This document shows, piece after piece, positions 6,714 through 13,750 of a DNA stretch of 18,231 bases. Numbering within the stretch: position 1 is the first letter of the stretch; each line of letters opens with the position of its first letter. The DNA lies in contig JAZSQJ010000055.1 in assembly GCA_045537905.1 (NCBI GenBank), positions 1 through 18,231 of the forward strand. Reading direction: 5' to 3'. The position numbers were made by a program, and so were the translations under genes. The notes beneath the pieces are model-generated. The model saw only the letters and a list, made by a program, of their open reading frames with translations. It was not told the origin of the DNA and ran no database searches. The DNA is from SIG636 sp045537905. Its GTDB lineage: Bacteria > Bacillota > Clostridia > Oscillospirales > CAG-382.

Positions 6714-7667
6714 TTACTTACCCCTCCTTCTCTGCTCACGCTTGGAAACAAGGCGTACAAATACGTCCTCAAGACTCATCTCCACGCCCTCAAGACCTAT
6801 AAGGGGATATCCCTTAGCTGCAAGTGCCGCAAACAAGGGCTTTCTTGCGTCTATTCTCTCGTCGGACTCCAAAAGATAGCTGATAGAGTCGCTGTCCACG
6901 CTACCCAGGGCGTCCGCATTTTTGATAGCGGGCAGACTGCGAAGCACCTTAAGCACCTCTGCCTCGGGACCGCATATCTTGGCAATCAGCCTTCTGGGGC
7001 CCTCCACAGCCTCAGCCAGGGTCTGTATAGGCTCGTCCGCAACAACGGTGCCCTCGTTGATAACCACAACGCGGCTGCATATCTGCTGTATCTCGGGCAG
7101 GATGTGGGAGGAAAGTATAATGGTATGCTCCTCGCCAAGCATCTTAACGAGGTTGCGTATCTCTATAATCTGCTTAGGGTCAAGACCAACGGTAGGCTCG
7201 TCAAACACCAGCACCTTGGGGTTGCCTATAAGTGCCTGGGCTATGCCCACACGCTGTTTGTAGCCCTTGGACAAATTTTTTATAAGTCTGTTTGTAACCT
7301 CGCTAAGCTGTACCACGCCGCATATCTCGGCTATGTGCTGCTTTCGGGGAAGACTGCAGCCCTTAAGGTCGTAAACGAAGTTAAGGTACTCCAAAACCTT
7401 CATATCAGGGTAAAGGGGAGGCTGCTCGGGAAGAAAACCGATGCTCTTTTTAGCCTCCACGGGGTTCTCAAATATGTCTATACCGTCAACGTAGGCCTCG
7501 CCGGAGGTGGCGGAAAGATAGCCCGTAAGTATGTTGAGGGCGGTGCTTTTGCCGGCGCCGTTAGGGCCCAGAAAACCCAGTATATCGCCCTTTTCTGCCT
7601 TAAAGCTTATACCCTTAAGGGCACGGTTTTGCCCGTAGTTTTTATATACGTTCTTAAATTCAATCAT
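6714..7667 (-). CDS. ABC transporter ATP-binding protein (GldA-like)
   Basis: The 317-residue protein carries all ABC ATPase motifs: Walker A GPNGAGKST (34-42), Q-loop glutamine 82 in EQPPLYP, signature LSKGYKQR (132-139; the usual SGG is SKG), Walker B VLVFDEP (152-158) with catalytic E157, D-loop GLDP, and switch histidine 188. The remaining roughly 100 residues form the C-terminal extension common to ABC-2 exporters. It should energise the adjacent permease on the cytoplasmic face. The start ATG (7665-7667) lies 9 bases after the aspS stop, with a short AGGG seven bases upstream, so expression is probably tied to aspS transcription. Confidence 0.93.
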   Translation of the reverse strand: MIEFKNVYKNYGQNRALKGISFKAEKGDILGFLGPNGAGKSTALNILTGYLSATSGEAYVDGIDIFENPVEAKKSIGFLPEQPPLYPDMKVLEYLNFVYDLKGCSLPRKQHIAEICGVVQLSEVTNRLIKNLSKGYKQRVGIAQALIGNPKVLVFDEPTVGLDPKQIIEIRNLVKMLGEEHTIILSSHILPEIQQICSRVVVINEGTVVADEPIQTLAEAVEGPRRLIAKICGPEAEVLKVLRSLPAIKNADALGSVDSDSISYLLESDERIDARKPLFAALAAKGYPLIGLEGVEMSLEDVFVRLVSKREQRRRGK

Positions 7668-7676
7668 AAATTAACC

Positions 7677-9461
7677 CTAGTCCTCGGTGTTCTCTGTTAT
7701 AATACCCAAATCCTTAAGGAGGGGGGCAGGTACGGTAGCAGGGCAAGCCGTCATAGGCTCGGAGGCGTTTTGTACCTTGGGGAAGGCAACAACGTCACGG
7801 AGACTGTCACAGCCGAGAAGCTGCATAACAAGTCTGTCCAGACCCAGTGCCATGCCGCCGTGAGGAGGAGGACCGTACTTGAATGCGTCGGTAAGGAAGC
7901 CAAACTTTTCCTGTGCTTCCTCGTCGGAGATACCCAGCAGACGGAAGATGGTCTTCTGCAATGCGGGGTCGGTTATGCGGATAGAACCGCTGGCAAGCTC
8001 GATGCCGTTAAGCACCAGGTCGTATGCCTTTGCACGTACTGCCGCCTTGTCTGTCTCAAGATAAGGCAGACACTCGTCCAGGGGAGCTGTAAAGGGATGG
8101 TGCATAGCAACGAAGTCGCCCAACTCCTTATCGTATTCAAAGAAGGGGAACTCGATAACCCAAAGAGGCTTAAAGCCCTTCTTTTCAACGCCGACACGGT
8201 TAGCGGTCTCCACACGAACCATACCCAGGGTGGAAAGAACCTTGCCTGTGTTGCTGTCAGCCATAATGAGCAGTACGTCGCCTACCTGGCAGTCCATACG
8301 CTCGTAAATAGCCGCCATCTCTTCCTCGGTCATAAACTTACCGAAGGAGGAGGTAGCCCCCTGCTCAGTATATCTTACCCAAGCCAGACCCTTGGCACCG
8401 CAGCCGCGGGCATACTCGGTCAGCTTGTCTATTTCCTTACGGGTAAGGGTAGAGGCGTAGCCCTTTACGTTGATACCCCTTACACTGCCACCCTCGGAGA
8501 GGGCGCCTGTAAATACGGAAAAGCCGCAGTCCTTAACCAGGTCGCTTATATCGGTAATCTCCATACCGTATCTCAGGTCAGGCTTGTCGGAGCCAAAACG
8601 CTCCATAACCTCCTTGTAGGTGTAGCGGGGCAGAGGCAGGCTTATCTCCTCACCCAAAAGCTCGCTAAACAGCTTGCCAAGCAAGCCTTCTACTACGCCC
8701 AGTATATCGTCCACGTCCACAAAGGACATCTCCAGGTCAATCTGTGTAAACTCAGGCTGTCTGTCCGCACGCAGGTCCTCGTCTCTGAAGCAACGGGCAA
8801 GCTGAACGTAACGGTCAAAGCCTGCAACCATAAGAAGCTGTTTATAAAGCTGGGGAGACTGGGGCAGGGCGTAGAAGGAGCCCTTGTGTACACGGCTGGG
8901 AACGAGATAGTCCCTCGCACCCTCGGGGGTAGAACGCACCAGCATAGGCGTTTCTATCTCCAAAAAGCCGTTATCGTCAAAGTAGTCTCTTATAAGCTTT
9001 GCCGTCTTGTGGCGGAACATAATGTTGTTTGCCAGATCGGGACGGCGAAGGTCAAGGTAACGGTGCTTAAGTCTGAGCTCCTCACCTGCACGGCTGTTTT
9101 CAACTATCTCAAAGGGAGGCGTTTCCGCCATGGAAAGCACACGAAGCTCCGTAACGAAAATCTCCACGTCACCTGTAGGAAGGTTGGGGTTTTTACTGCT
9201 TCTCTCTCTTACCGTGCCTACAGCCGCAAGAACAAACTCGCTCCTTGCGCCGTTTGCCTTTTCAAACACAGCCTTATCGCTGGTTTCGTCAAAGGCAAGC
9301 TGTACGAGACCCGTGCGGTCACGCAGGTCAATAAATATAAGACTGCCAAGATCCCTTCTGCGCTGTACCCAGCCCATAACCGTAACCGTATTTCCAATAT
9401 CCGTATCTCTCAAAGTGCCGCAATAGTGGCTTCTTCTGAGATTACCCATCAGCTCTGCCAT
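7677..9461 (-). CDS. aspS: Aspartyl-tRNA synthetase
   Basis: AspRS charges tRNA-Asp with aspartate in the cytoplasm. The 594-residue length is that of the bacterial type. It has an N-terminal OB-fold anticodon domain (about 1-110, RRRDLGSLIFIDLRDR at 34-49), class II motif 1 (FLEIETPML, 166-174), motif 2 (FRDEDLRADRQPEFTQ, 225-240), a bacterial GAD insertion (about 290-420), and motif 3 (GMALGLDRLVM near 537). The leucine in RRDLG and the lysine at 90 match E. coli-like discriminating enzymes rather than the H/G pair described for non-discriminating ones, so it is probably specific for tRNA-Asp (inference). GGAG lies ten bases before the ATG; a second ATG at codon 5 is possible. It is 19 bases after mgsA and 9 before the ABC genes. 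Confidence 0.97.
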   Translation of the reverse strand: MAELMGNLRRSHYCGTLRDTDIGNTVTVMGWVQRRRDLGSLIFIDLRDRTGLVQLAFDETSDKAVFEKANGARSEFVLAAVGTVRERSSKNPNLPTGDVEIFVTELRVLSMAETPPFEIVENSRAGEELRLKHRYLDLRRPDLANNIMFRHKTAKLIRDYFDDNGFLEIETPMLVRSTPEGARDYLVPSRVHKGSFYALPQSPQLYKQLLMVAGFDRYVQLARCFRDEDLRADRQPEFTQIDLEMSFVDVDDILGVVEGLLGKLFSELLGEEISLPLPRYTYKEVMERFGSDKPDLRYGMEITDISDLVKDCGFSVFTGALSEGGSVRGINVKGYASTLTRKEIDKLTEYARGCGAKGLAWVRYTEQGATSSFGKFMTEEEMAAIYERMDCQVGDVLLIMADSNTGKVLSTLGMVRVETANRVGVEKKGFKPLWVIEFPFFEYDKELGDFVAMHHPFTAPLDECLPYLETDKAAVRAKAYDLVLNGIELASGSIRITDPALQKTIFRLLGISDEEAQEKFGFLTDAFKYGPPPHGGMALGLDRLVMQLLGCDSLRDVVAFPKVQNASEPMTACPATVPAPLLKDLGIITENTED

Positions 9462-9480
9462 TTTAATGTAACTCCTTTAA

Positions 9481-9885
9481 TTAATTTTTTCTCTTAAGCA
9501 GCTCACGCCAGTCAAAGTCGCCTCTGTCAAGGGCTTGGATAAGAGCGTCTGCCGTAGCAAGGTTCGTTGCCACAGGTATATTCTGCTTGTCGCACATACG
9601 CACGAGATTAAGCTGTACGTCTGCGTATTCCTTATCGTCCTCGGTGTCACGGAAATACAGAAGCAGGTCTATTTCGTCATAGGCGATCCTGTTAGCAATA
9701 AGCTGGGTACCGCCGTGCATACCCGAAACCAGTATCTCGATATTAAGGCCCGTTGCCTCCGCAAGGTATTTACCCGTTGTGCCCGTAGCACATACGTTGT
9801 GGCGGCTTAAAATACCGCAATAAGCAACACAAAACTCCGTCATAAGCTCTTTGCGCTTGTCACTGGCAATAATAGCAATTTGCAT
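9481..9885 (-). CDS. Methylglyoxal synthase-like protein lacking the catalytic aspartate
   Basis: MgsA converts dihydroxyacetone phosphate to methylglyoxal and phosphate. The 134-residue product aligns along its length with B. subtilis MgsA (ATGTTG at 33-38, ATGLNIE, SG at 54-55, IPVATNLATA, FDWRELL). Phosphate-binding elements (K12, T33/T36-like positions, S54-G55) remain. But the family GGDQQ motif, whose Asp (E. coli D71) is the catalytic base, reads GGTQL here (T60). The His of AHD is Ser (ASD, 7-9), and the PHEPD segment is EYAD (86-89), losing His98. It may be inactive, have a changed reaction, or sense DHAP or phosphate. AAGGAGG lies eight bases before the ATG. minD-mgsA adjacency is known from clostridia. 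Confidence 0.88.
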   Translation of the reverse strand: MQIAIIASDKRKELMTEFCVAYCGILSRHNVCATGTTGKYLAEATGLNIEILVSGMHGGTQLIANRIAYDEIDLLLYFRDTEDDKEYADVQLNLVRMCDKQNIPVATNLATADALIQALDRGDFDWRELLKRKN

Positions 9886-9955
9886 ACAAAAAACCTCCTT
9901 GCTTTTTATAAAAACATATAGTCCTTATCGTATAAAACGATAGCTGTAAGCATAG

Positions 9956-10738
9956 TTAAAGCTGTTTTTTAAGTCTTTTGGGCTTGTAAACGTTTTTAAG
10001 GAGAGGCACCGACTCGCCCGTAAGCCTCCTTGCAATGTTAAGGATAGCCGCCTCGTACATCATCAGCCTTTTGTTCTCCGCCCTGTAGGGAAGCGCACCC
10101 GCCTCCTGCATGGCAAGCACACCCATATCAAAGGGAACCAGCCCCAAAAGCTGTATATGAGAACGCTGTATTATCTCCAGCACGTCGGGCAAAACCCCGT
10201 CCTCCGCCATATCTGCGTGGAAGCAGTTGATAACCAGACGGATGGCCGAAAAGCCTATCTCCTGCAGCATAGCGGCGGTTTTCTCTGCCGCCCTTATAGC
10301 CGTGGACTGGTGGAAGCTGACCACGATAGCGTCGTCAGAGCTTCTGGCAAAGGCCCTGTATACCTCACTGTCCTCAGCGGAGGAGTCAACTATAACGAAA
10401 TCAAACTTGTCTTTCAGCGACGCAAACATAGCGGCAACCCGCATGGGGGGAATAACGGTTTTGTTAAAGGCAGGCGCAGGTAAAAAATACAAACGCTCGT
10501 TTTCGCTGTGGCAAACGGCGGCGCCGTCAAAGTCCACCTTGCCCCATATAACGTCTGCGCTGTCAAACAAAACGTCGCTTTCCAGCCCTAGAACCAAGTC
10601 CATACAACGGTTGCCGTAATCGGCATCTACAACCAAAACCCTTTTACCCAGCACGGTAAGCGCTGCGGCAAGGTTTGCGGCAAGGGTGGTTTTACCCACA
10701 CCGCCCTTAAAGGACGTAACAAAAATAATTCTACCCAA
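9956..10738 (-). CDS. MinD/ParA family P-loop ATPase
   Basis: The 260-residue protein has the deviant Walker A KGGVGKTT (11-18; signature lysine 11, K16), switch I region VVDADYGNRCMDLVLGLE (36-53) as in MinD, and a Walker B/switch II VIVDSSAED (115-123). MinD normally reads DxPAG there, so switch II is diverged. The tail ends KPKRLKKQL, basic but less amphipathic than a usual MinD membrane anchor. The adjacent mgsA fits the clostridial min locus, but minC and minE are absent here. The role is probably positioning of division or other surface machinery; a FlhG-like or orphan ParA role is possible. The start is TTG (10736-10738), because an in-frame TGA lies two codons upstream; GGGGAGG is 11 bases before it. 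It heads the long leftward operon. Confidence 0.85.
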   Translation of the reverse strand: MGRIIFVTSFKGGVGKTTLAANLAAALTVLGKRVLVVDADYGNRCMDLVLGLESDVLFDSADVIWGKVDFDGAAVCHSENERLYFLPAPAFNKTVIPPMRVAAMFASLKDKFDFVIVDSSAEDSEVYRAFARSSDDAIVVSFHQSTAIRAAEKTAAMLQEIGFSAIRLVINCFHADMAEDGVLPDVLEIIQRSHIQLLGLVPFDMGVLAMQEAGALPYRAENKRLMMYEAAILNIARRLTGESVPLLKNVYKPKRLKKQL

Positions 10739-10774
10739 AAAGGCTCAAACCTCCCCATATATCCTCAGTTAACC

Positions 10775-10803
10775 ATTTTAACAGTAAAAGTACAATTTGT
10801 CAA
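10775..10803 (-). promoter_or_regulatory. Sigma-A promoter of the minD-mgsA-aspS-ABC operon
   Basis: Read leftward: TTGACA (10798-10803), 17 bases, TAAAAT (10775-10780), one mismatch from consensus. It lies about 37 bases before the TTG start of the MinD-like gene and is the only strong leftward promoter I see between here and 1780. It therefore probably drives all eight genes. Confidence 0.8.
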
Positions 10804-10906
10804 TAAAATGCATACAAAAAAGCTGTAAATAAGTGGATTTTTAACAAGAATTTTCGACAAAACCGCCCGCAGGCTATAAAACCCAAAGAAAATTTGAAAA
10901 AAGGGC

Positions 10907-10935
10907 TTGCAAATGGCAGAAAAGCGTGGTATAAT
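10907..10935 (+). promoter_or_regulatory. Sigma-A promoter of rplS
   Basis: TTGCAA (10907-10912), 17 bases, TATAAT (10930-10935). It is divergent from the minD promoter, about 100 bases away, and gives a leader of roughly 60 bases before rplS. Confidence 0.82.
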
Positions 10936-10950
10936 GCAACGAATAACAAA

Positions 10951-10984
10951 ATTGCGGTCCTCTGCGGCTCAGTAAGAACGCAAT
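10951..10984 (+). promoter_or_regulatory. Possible rplS leader hairpin
   Basis: In the short rplS leader, ATTGCG (10951-10956) pairs with CGCAAT (10979-10984) over a 22-base loop, ending five bases before the AAAGGAG region. Ribosomal protein L19 leaders with autoregulatory structure are known in Firmicutes, but I cannot confirm the match to that family; the stem could also be incidental. Confidence 0.35.
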
Positions 10985-11001
10985 CGAAAGGAGTAGCTTT
11001 T

Positions 11002-11349
11002 ATGGATCTTCTAAAGGCTTTTACAGATGAGCAGATCAAGAAAGAGGTTCCTCAGTTCGAGATAGGTGACACCGTTAAGGTTCATCAGAGAATTGTGGAA
11101 GGCGCAAGAACAAGAACTCAGATTTTTGAGGGCACTGTTATTGCAAAGAGAAACAGCGGTGTTAGCGAAACCTTTACCGTTCGTCGTATTTCCTACGGCG
11201 TAGGTACTGAAAAGACCTTCCCGCTTCATAGCCCTAACGTACAGGACGTTGTAGTAACCCGTCGCGGTAAGGTTCGCCGTGCTAAGCTTTACTACCTCCG
11301 TGGTAGGGTTGGCAAATACGCTAAGGTTAAGGAAAAGATCGTTAAGTAA
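11002..11349 (+). CDS. rplS: 50S ribosomal protein L19
   Basis: L19 sits at the 30S/50S interface. The 115-residue length is typical. Family text is clear: GDTVKVHQRIVEGARTRTQ, FEGTVIAKRN, TVRRISYGVGTEKTFPLHSP and the basic end RRGKVRRAKLYYLR. The ATG at 11002 has AAAGGAG eight bases upstream; the open frame upstream of it lies within the promoter and leader. It has its own promoter and terminator, and it precedes lepB-rbgA-rnhB-yraN as in many Firmicutes. Confidence 0.98.
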   Translation: MDLLKAFTDEQIKKEVPQFEIGDTVKVHQRIVEGARTRTQIFEGTVIAKRNSGVSETFTVRRISYGVGTEKTFPLHSPNVQDVVVTRRGKVRRAKLYYLRGRVGKYAKVKEKIVK

Positions 11350-11371
11350 TTTCCGCCGTATTTTGCTTTGT

Positions 11372-11408
11372 ACAAAGTGTCTGTTTCCACGGACACTTTT
11401 GTATTTTT
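11372..11408 (+). terminator. Intrinsic terminator of rplS
   Basis: AAAGTGTC (11374-11381) pairs with GACACTTT (11392-11399) and is followed by TGTATTTTT. It lies 25 bases after the rplS stop. Some read-through into lepB is likely because I find no clear promoter in front of lepB. Confidence 0.75.
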
Positions 11409-11438
11409 CGCGCGTGCGTGCGTGTGTACGCACGCGTG
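11409..11438 (+). repeat. 30-base alternating pyrimidine-purine tract with inverted repeat
   Basis: Every step from 11409 to 11438 alternates pyrimidine and purine, mostly CG and TG/CA. Within it CGCGTGCGT (11411-11419) pairs with ACGCACGCG (11428-11436). Such tracts are the classic substrate for Z-DNA and can also form a cruciform or RNA hairpin. It directly follows the rplS terminator and lies about 70 bases before lepB. The rest of 11439-11509 shows only the lepB ribosome binding site. Confidence 0.7.
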
Positions 11439-11509
11439 AGAGAAAACTTGTTTTTCGGCACCTGCCCCGGATAAGGAAGGCGGTCGGGTGCGTTCTGGAG
11501 TGTTTTGTA

Positions 11510-12250
11510 ATGGCAGATTTATTTGATAACAACAATTTGGATACCGATACCGCTGAGGAGCTTTCTGAGGGGGCAGTCGAGGACACCGCCGCAGAAGCGG
11601 GGGATAAGGGTGAAAGCCCTGCTGCAACGGGTGAAGGGGCACAGGCGGAGGAGCAGGAAAAGCGTAGCTTTTTTGCAGAGGCCTTTGACGCTTTGGAGAC
11701 CTTTTGCTACGCCCTGGTGCTTATGACCGTGCTGTTTGTGTTTGTGTTCCGTTTTGTAACGGTAAACGGCACCTCTATGATAAACACCCTGCATCACGAG
11801 GATAAGCTTATTATCTCCGATATGTTTTACACCCCTGCCACGGGGGATATAGTGGTGCTTAACACCGACGGTATCGGCAAGTTCAGCGACAAGTATATTA
11901 TCAAGCGTATTATTGCCACGGGCGGTCAGAGCGTGGAGATAGATTTTGAAAACTGGGCAGTAAGCGTTGACGGCGTAAAGCTGGAGGAGGGCTACGTCAA
12001 CTATGACAGCGGCCGTCCTATGGAAAGCGCCCAGTGGATCAACGCCGCCGCAGAGGTGGAAAGGACTTACGTGGACGACGTGCTGGTAAAGGCAAGCTTT
12101 ACCGTGCCCGAGGGTATGTTTTTTGCTATGGGCGACAACCGTAACGGTTCCTCGGACAGCCGTGCGGCAGGCTGCTTTGAGGATGAGCGTATCCTTGGCA
12201 GGGTGCTGATAAGAGTCGGTCCCATTGCTGATTTTGGGAGGGTAGAATGA
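11510..12250 (+). CDS. lepB: Signal peptidase I
   Basis: This membrane-bound serine protease removes signal peptides from secreted proteins on the outer face of the membrane. The 246-residue product has an unusually acidic, low-complexity cytoplasmic N-terminus of about 50 residues, one membrane helix (about 65-83), then the catalytic domain: box B NGTSM with nucleophile S89, general-base lysine K132 in YIIKRIIATGG, and box E GDNRNGSSDSR near 208. The single helix and overall size fit Gram-positive SipS-type enzymes apart from the acidic extension. The ATG (11510-11512) has TGGAG nine bases upstream; the open frame continues upstream but runs through the rplS terminator. The last codons overlap the next gene as ATGA. 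Confidence 0.95.
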   Translation: MADLFDNNNLDTDTAEELSEGAVEDTAAEAGDKGESPAATGEGAQAEEQEKRSFFAEAFDALETFCYALVLMTVLFVFVFRFVTVNGTSMINTLHHEDKLIISDMFYTPATGDIVVLNTDGIGKFSDKYIIKRIIATGGQSVEIDFENWAVSVDGVKLEEGYVNYDSGRPMESAQWINAAAEVERTYVDDVLVKASFTVPEGMFFAMGDNRNGSSDSRAAGCFEDERILGRVLIRVGPIADFGRVE

Positions 12251-13092
12251 GCGAGCCTATAGTTTGGTATCCCGGTCATATGGCGGCGGCAAAGCGTGCT
12301 TTGCTTAAAAGCCTTGTACCTGCGGATTTCGTGGTGGAGCTTCTGGATGCCCGCATCCCCGTTTCCAGCCGCAATCCGGACCTTAAGGAGATATGCGCAG
12401 GCAAGCCAAGGCTTACCCTGCTTACTAAATGCACCCTGGCTGACCCTAACCGTACCGCCCACCACAAGCGTGAGCTGGAGGCGGAGGGTGCCTACGTAAT
12501 AGCCATAGACAGCAAGACCAAGCAGGGCTACGATAAGATAACTCCTGCTATAAAGGAGCTTGTTTCGGAAAAGCTTAAGCGTTACGCAGACAAGGGTATG
12601 GCAGGCAGAAAGATAAGGGGGATGGTGCTTGGTATAACCAACGTAGGTAAAAGCACCTTTATCAACCGCTACACGGGCACCAACAAGGCAAAGGCTGAGG
12701 ACAGACCGGGTGTTACCCGCACTACCCAGTGGATAAGTGCTCCCGGCGGGATCGAGCTGCTTGATACTCCCGGCTTGCTCTGGCATAAGTTTGAGGACCA
12801 AAGCGTTGGTGAAAAGCTGGCGTTTACGGGCGCAATAAGAGACGAGATACTTGATATAACGGATATAGCCGCAAGGCTGGCGGCACTTTTGACGGAAAAA
12901 TACCCCTCTCTTGTGGAGGCACGCTATAAGGTAAGCGCCGTAGAGGGCGAGACCCCCGAGGCACTGCTTGAGCGTATGGCAAGAAAACGCGGCTTTTTGC
13001 AGCGTGGCGGCGTGGCAGATACCGAAAGGTTTGCTACCTGCCTGCTGGACGAATTCCGCGGAGGAAAAATAGGCAGAATAACTCTTGACTGA
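12247..13092 (+). CDS. rbgA: Ribosome biogenesis GTPase RbgA (YlqF) with a degenerate G4 motif
   Basis: RbgA is a circularly permuted GTPase needed for late 50S assembly. The 281 residues show the family start WYPGHMAAAK (7-16) with the catalytic-type histidine 11, DARIP (34-38), G1 GITNVGKST (129-137), G2 RPGVTRT (153-159), G3 DTPG (173-176), and the C-terminal RNA-binding part ending GKIGRITLD. The order G4-G5-G1-G2-G3 is as expected. The oddity is G4: the base-recognition motif NKxD (LLNKAD in B. subtilis) reads TKCT at 60-63, losing both Asn and Asp. GTP specificity may be weakened. The start ATG overlaps the lepB stop by four bases. Genomic position after rplS-lepB supports the assignment. 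Confidence 0.95.
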   Translation: MSEPIVWYPGHMAAAKRALLKSLVPADFVVELLDARIPVSSRNPDLKEICAGKPRLTLLTKCTLADPNRTAHHKRELEAEGAYVIAIDSKTKQGYDKITPAIKELVSEKLKRYADKGMAGRKIRGMVLGITNVGKSTFINRYTGTNKAKAEDRPGVTRTTQWISAPGGIELLDTPGLLWHKFEDQSVGEKLAFTGAIRDEILDITDIAARLAALLTEKYPSLVEARYKVSAVEGETPEALLERMARKRGFLQRGGVADTERFATCLLDEFRGGKIGRITLD

Positions 13093-13114
13093 TAATGAGG
13101 AAGGAGTAGAGGCT

Positions 13115-13750
13115 ATGCTTAATTGGGACATAGAAAACGGATACTACGACAAAGGCTTTACCTTGATATGCGGCTGTGACGAGGCTGGCAGAGGTCCCCT
13201 TGCAGGCCCTGTATTTGCCGCCGCAGTGGTGTTACCCCGCGGCGTGGTGATAGAGGGACTTAACGACTCCAAGCGTTTGTCCGAGGCAAAGAGACAAAGG
13301 CTGTGCGAGGAGATAAAGGAAAAGGCATCCGACTATGCCGTTGCCCACGCAGAGGTTTACGAGATAGAGGCTATAAACATCCTTAACGCCTCTATGCTGG
13401 CAATGCGCCGTGCCATAGCCAAGCTTAAAAAGACTCCCGACCTGGCTTTGATTGACGGTAACACCGCCAGGGATTTTGATATAACCGCCATCCCCATAGT
13501 AAAGGGCGACGGTAAAAGCCCCTCCATAGCGGCGGCGTCCATTCTCGCCAAGGTGGAGAGGGATAATTTCTGCGTGGAGATGGATAAGTTTTACCCCGGC
13601 TACGGCTTTGCCAAGCATAAGGGCTATCCTACCAAGGAGCATAAGCAGGCGATACTTAAGTACGGCCCCTGTCCTTTACACAGAAAGAGCTTTTTGAGGA
13701 AAACCTTAGGTGACAGCTTTGAACAGCAAGACATCTGGCAGAATTGGTGA
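13115..13750 (+). CDS. rnhB: Ribonuclease HII
   Basis: RNase HII cuts RNA in RNA-DNA hybrids and removes misincorporated ribonucleotides. The 211-residue protein has the signature CDEAGRGPLAGPV (D22, E23), NDSKRLSE (50-57), LIDGN with D114, and KGDGKSPSIAAASILAKVERD with D150, which together supply the four acidic catalytic residues. The C-terminal YPGYGFAKHKGYPTKEH and GPCPLHRKSF are also typical. The ATG at 13115 has AAGGAG eight bases upstream; a TTG ten codons earlier is a poorer start. It lies 22 bases after rbgA and overlaps yraN by 41 bases. Confidence 0.96.
   Translation: MLNWDIENGYYDKGFTLICGCDEAGRGPLAGPVFAAAVVLPRGVVIEGLNDSKRLSEAKRQRLCEEIKEKASDYAVAHAEVYEIEAINILNASMLAMRRAIAKLKKTPDLALIDGNTARDFDITAIPIVKGDGKSPSIAAASILAKVERDNFCVEMDKFYPGYGFAKHKGYPTKEHKQAILKYGPCPLHRKSFLRKTLGDSFEQQDIWQNW

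Noticed and set aside
7104..9497. A very long rightward open frame (about 797 codons) opposite aspS and the ABC ATPase gene
   Set aside because: It lies antisense to aspS, which has full family motifs, has no ribosome binding site at a sensible start, and its translation shows no recognisable domain. Codon bias of the real genes removes stops in that frame.
9926..9942. Hairpin TATCGT/ACGATA between the MinD-like and mgsA-like genes
   Set aside because: The stem is only six AT-rich pairs with no U-run, too weak for a terminator and not matched to any element I know.
11449..11480. Possible promoter in front of lepB (TTGTTT and GATAAG)
   Set aside because: Both hexamers are poor and the spacing is 16; I do not consider it supported.
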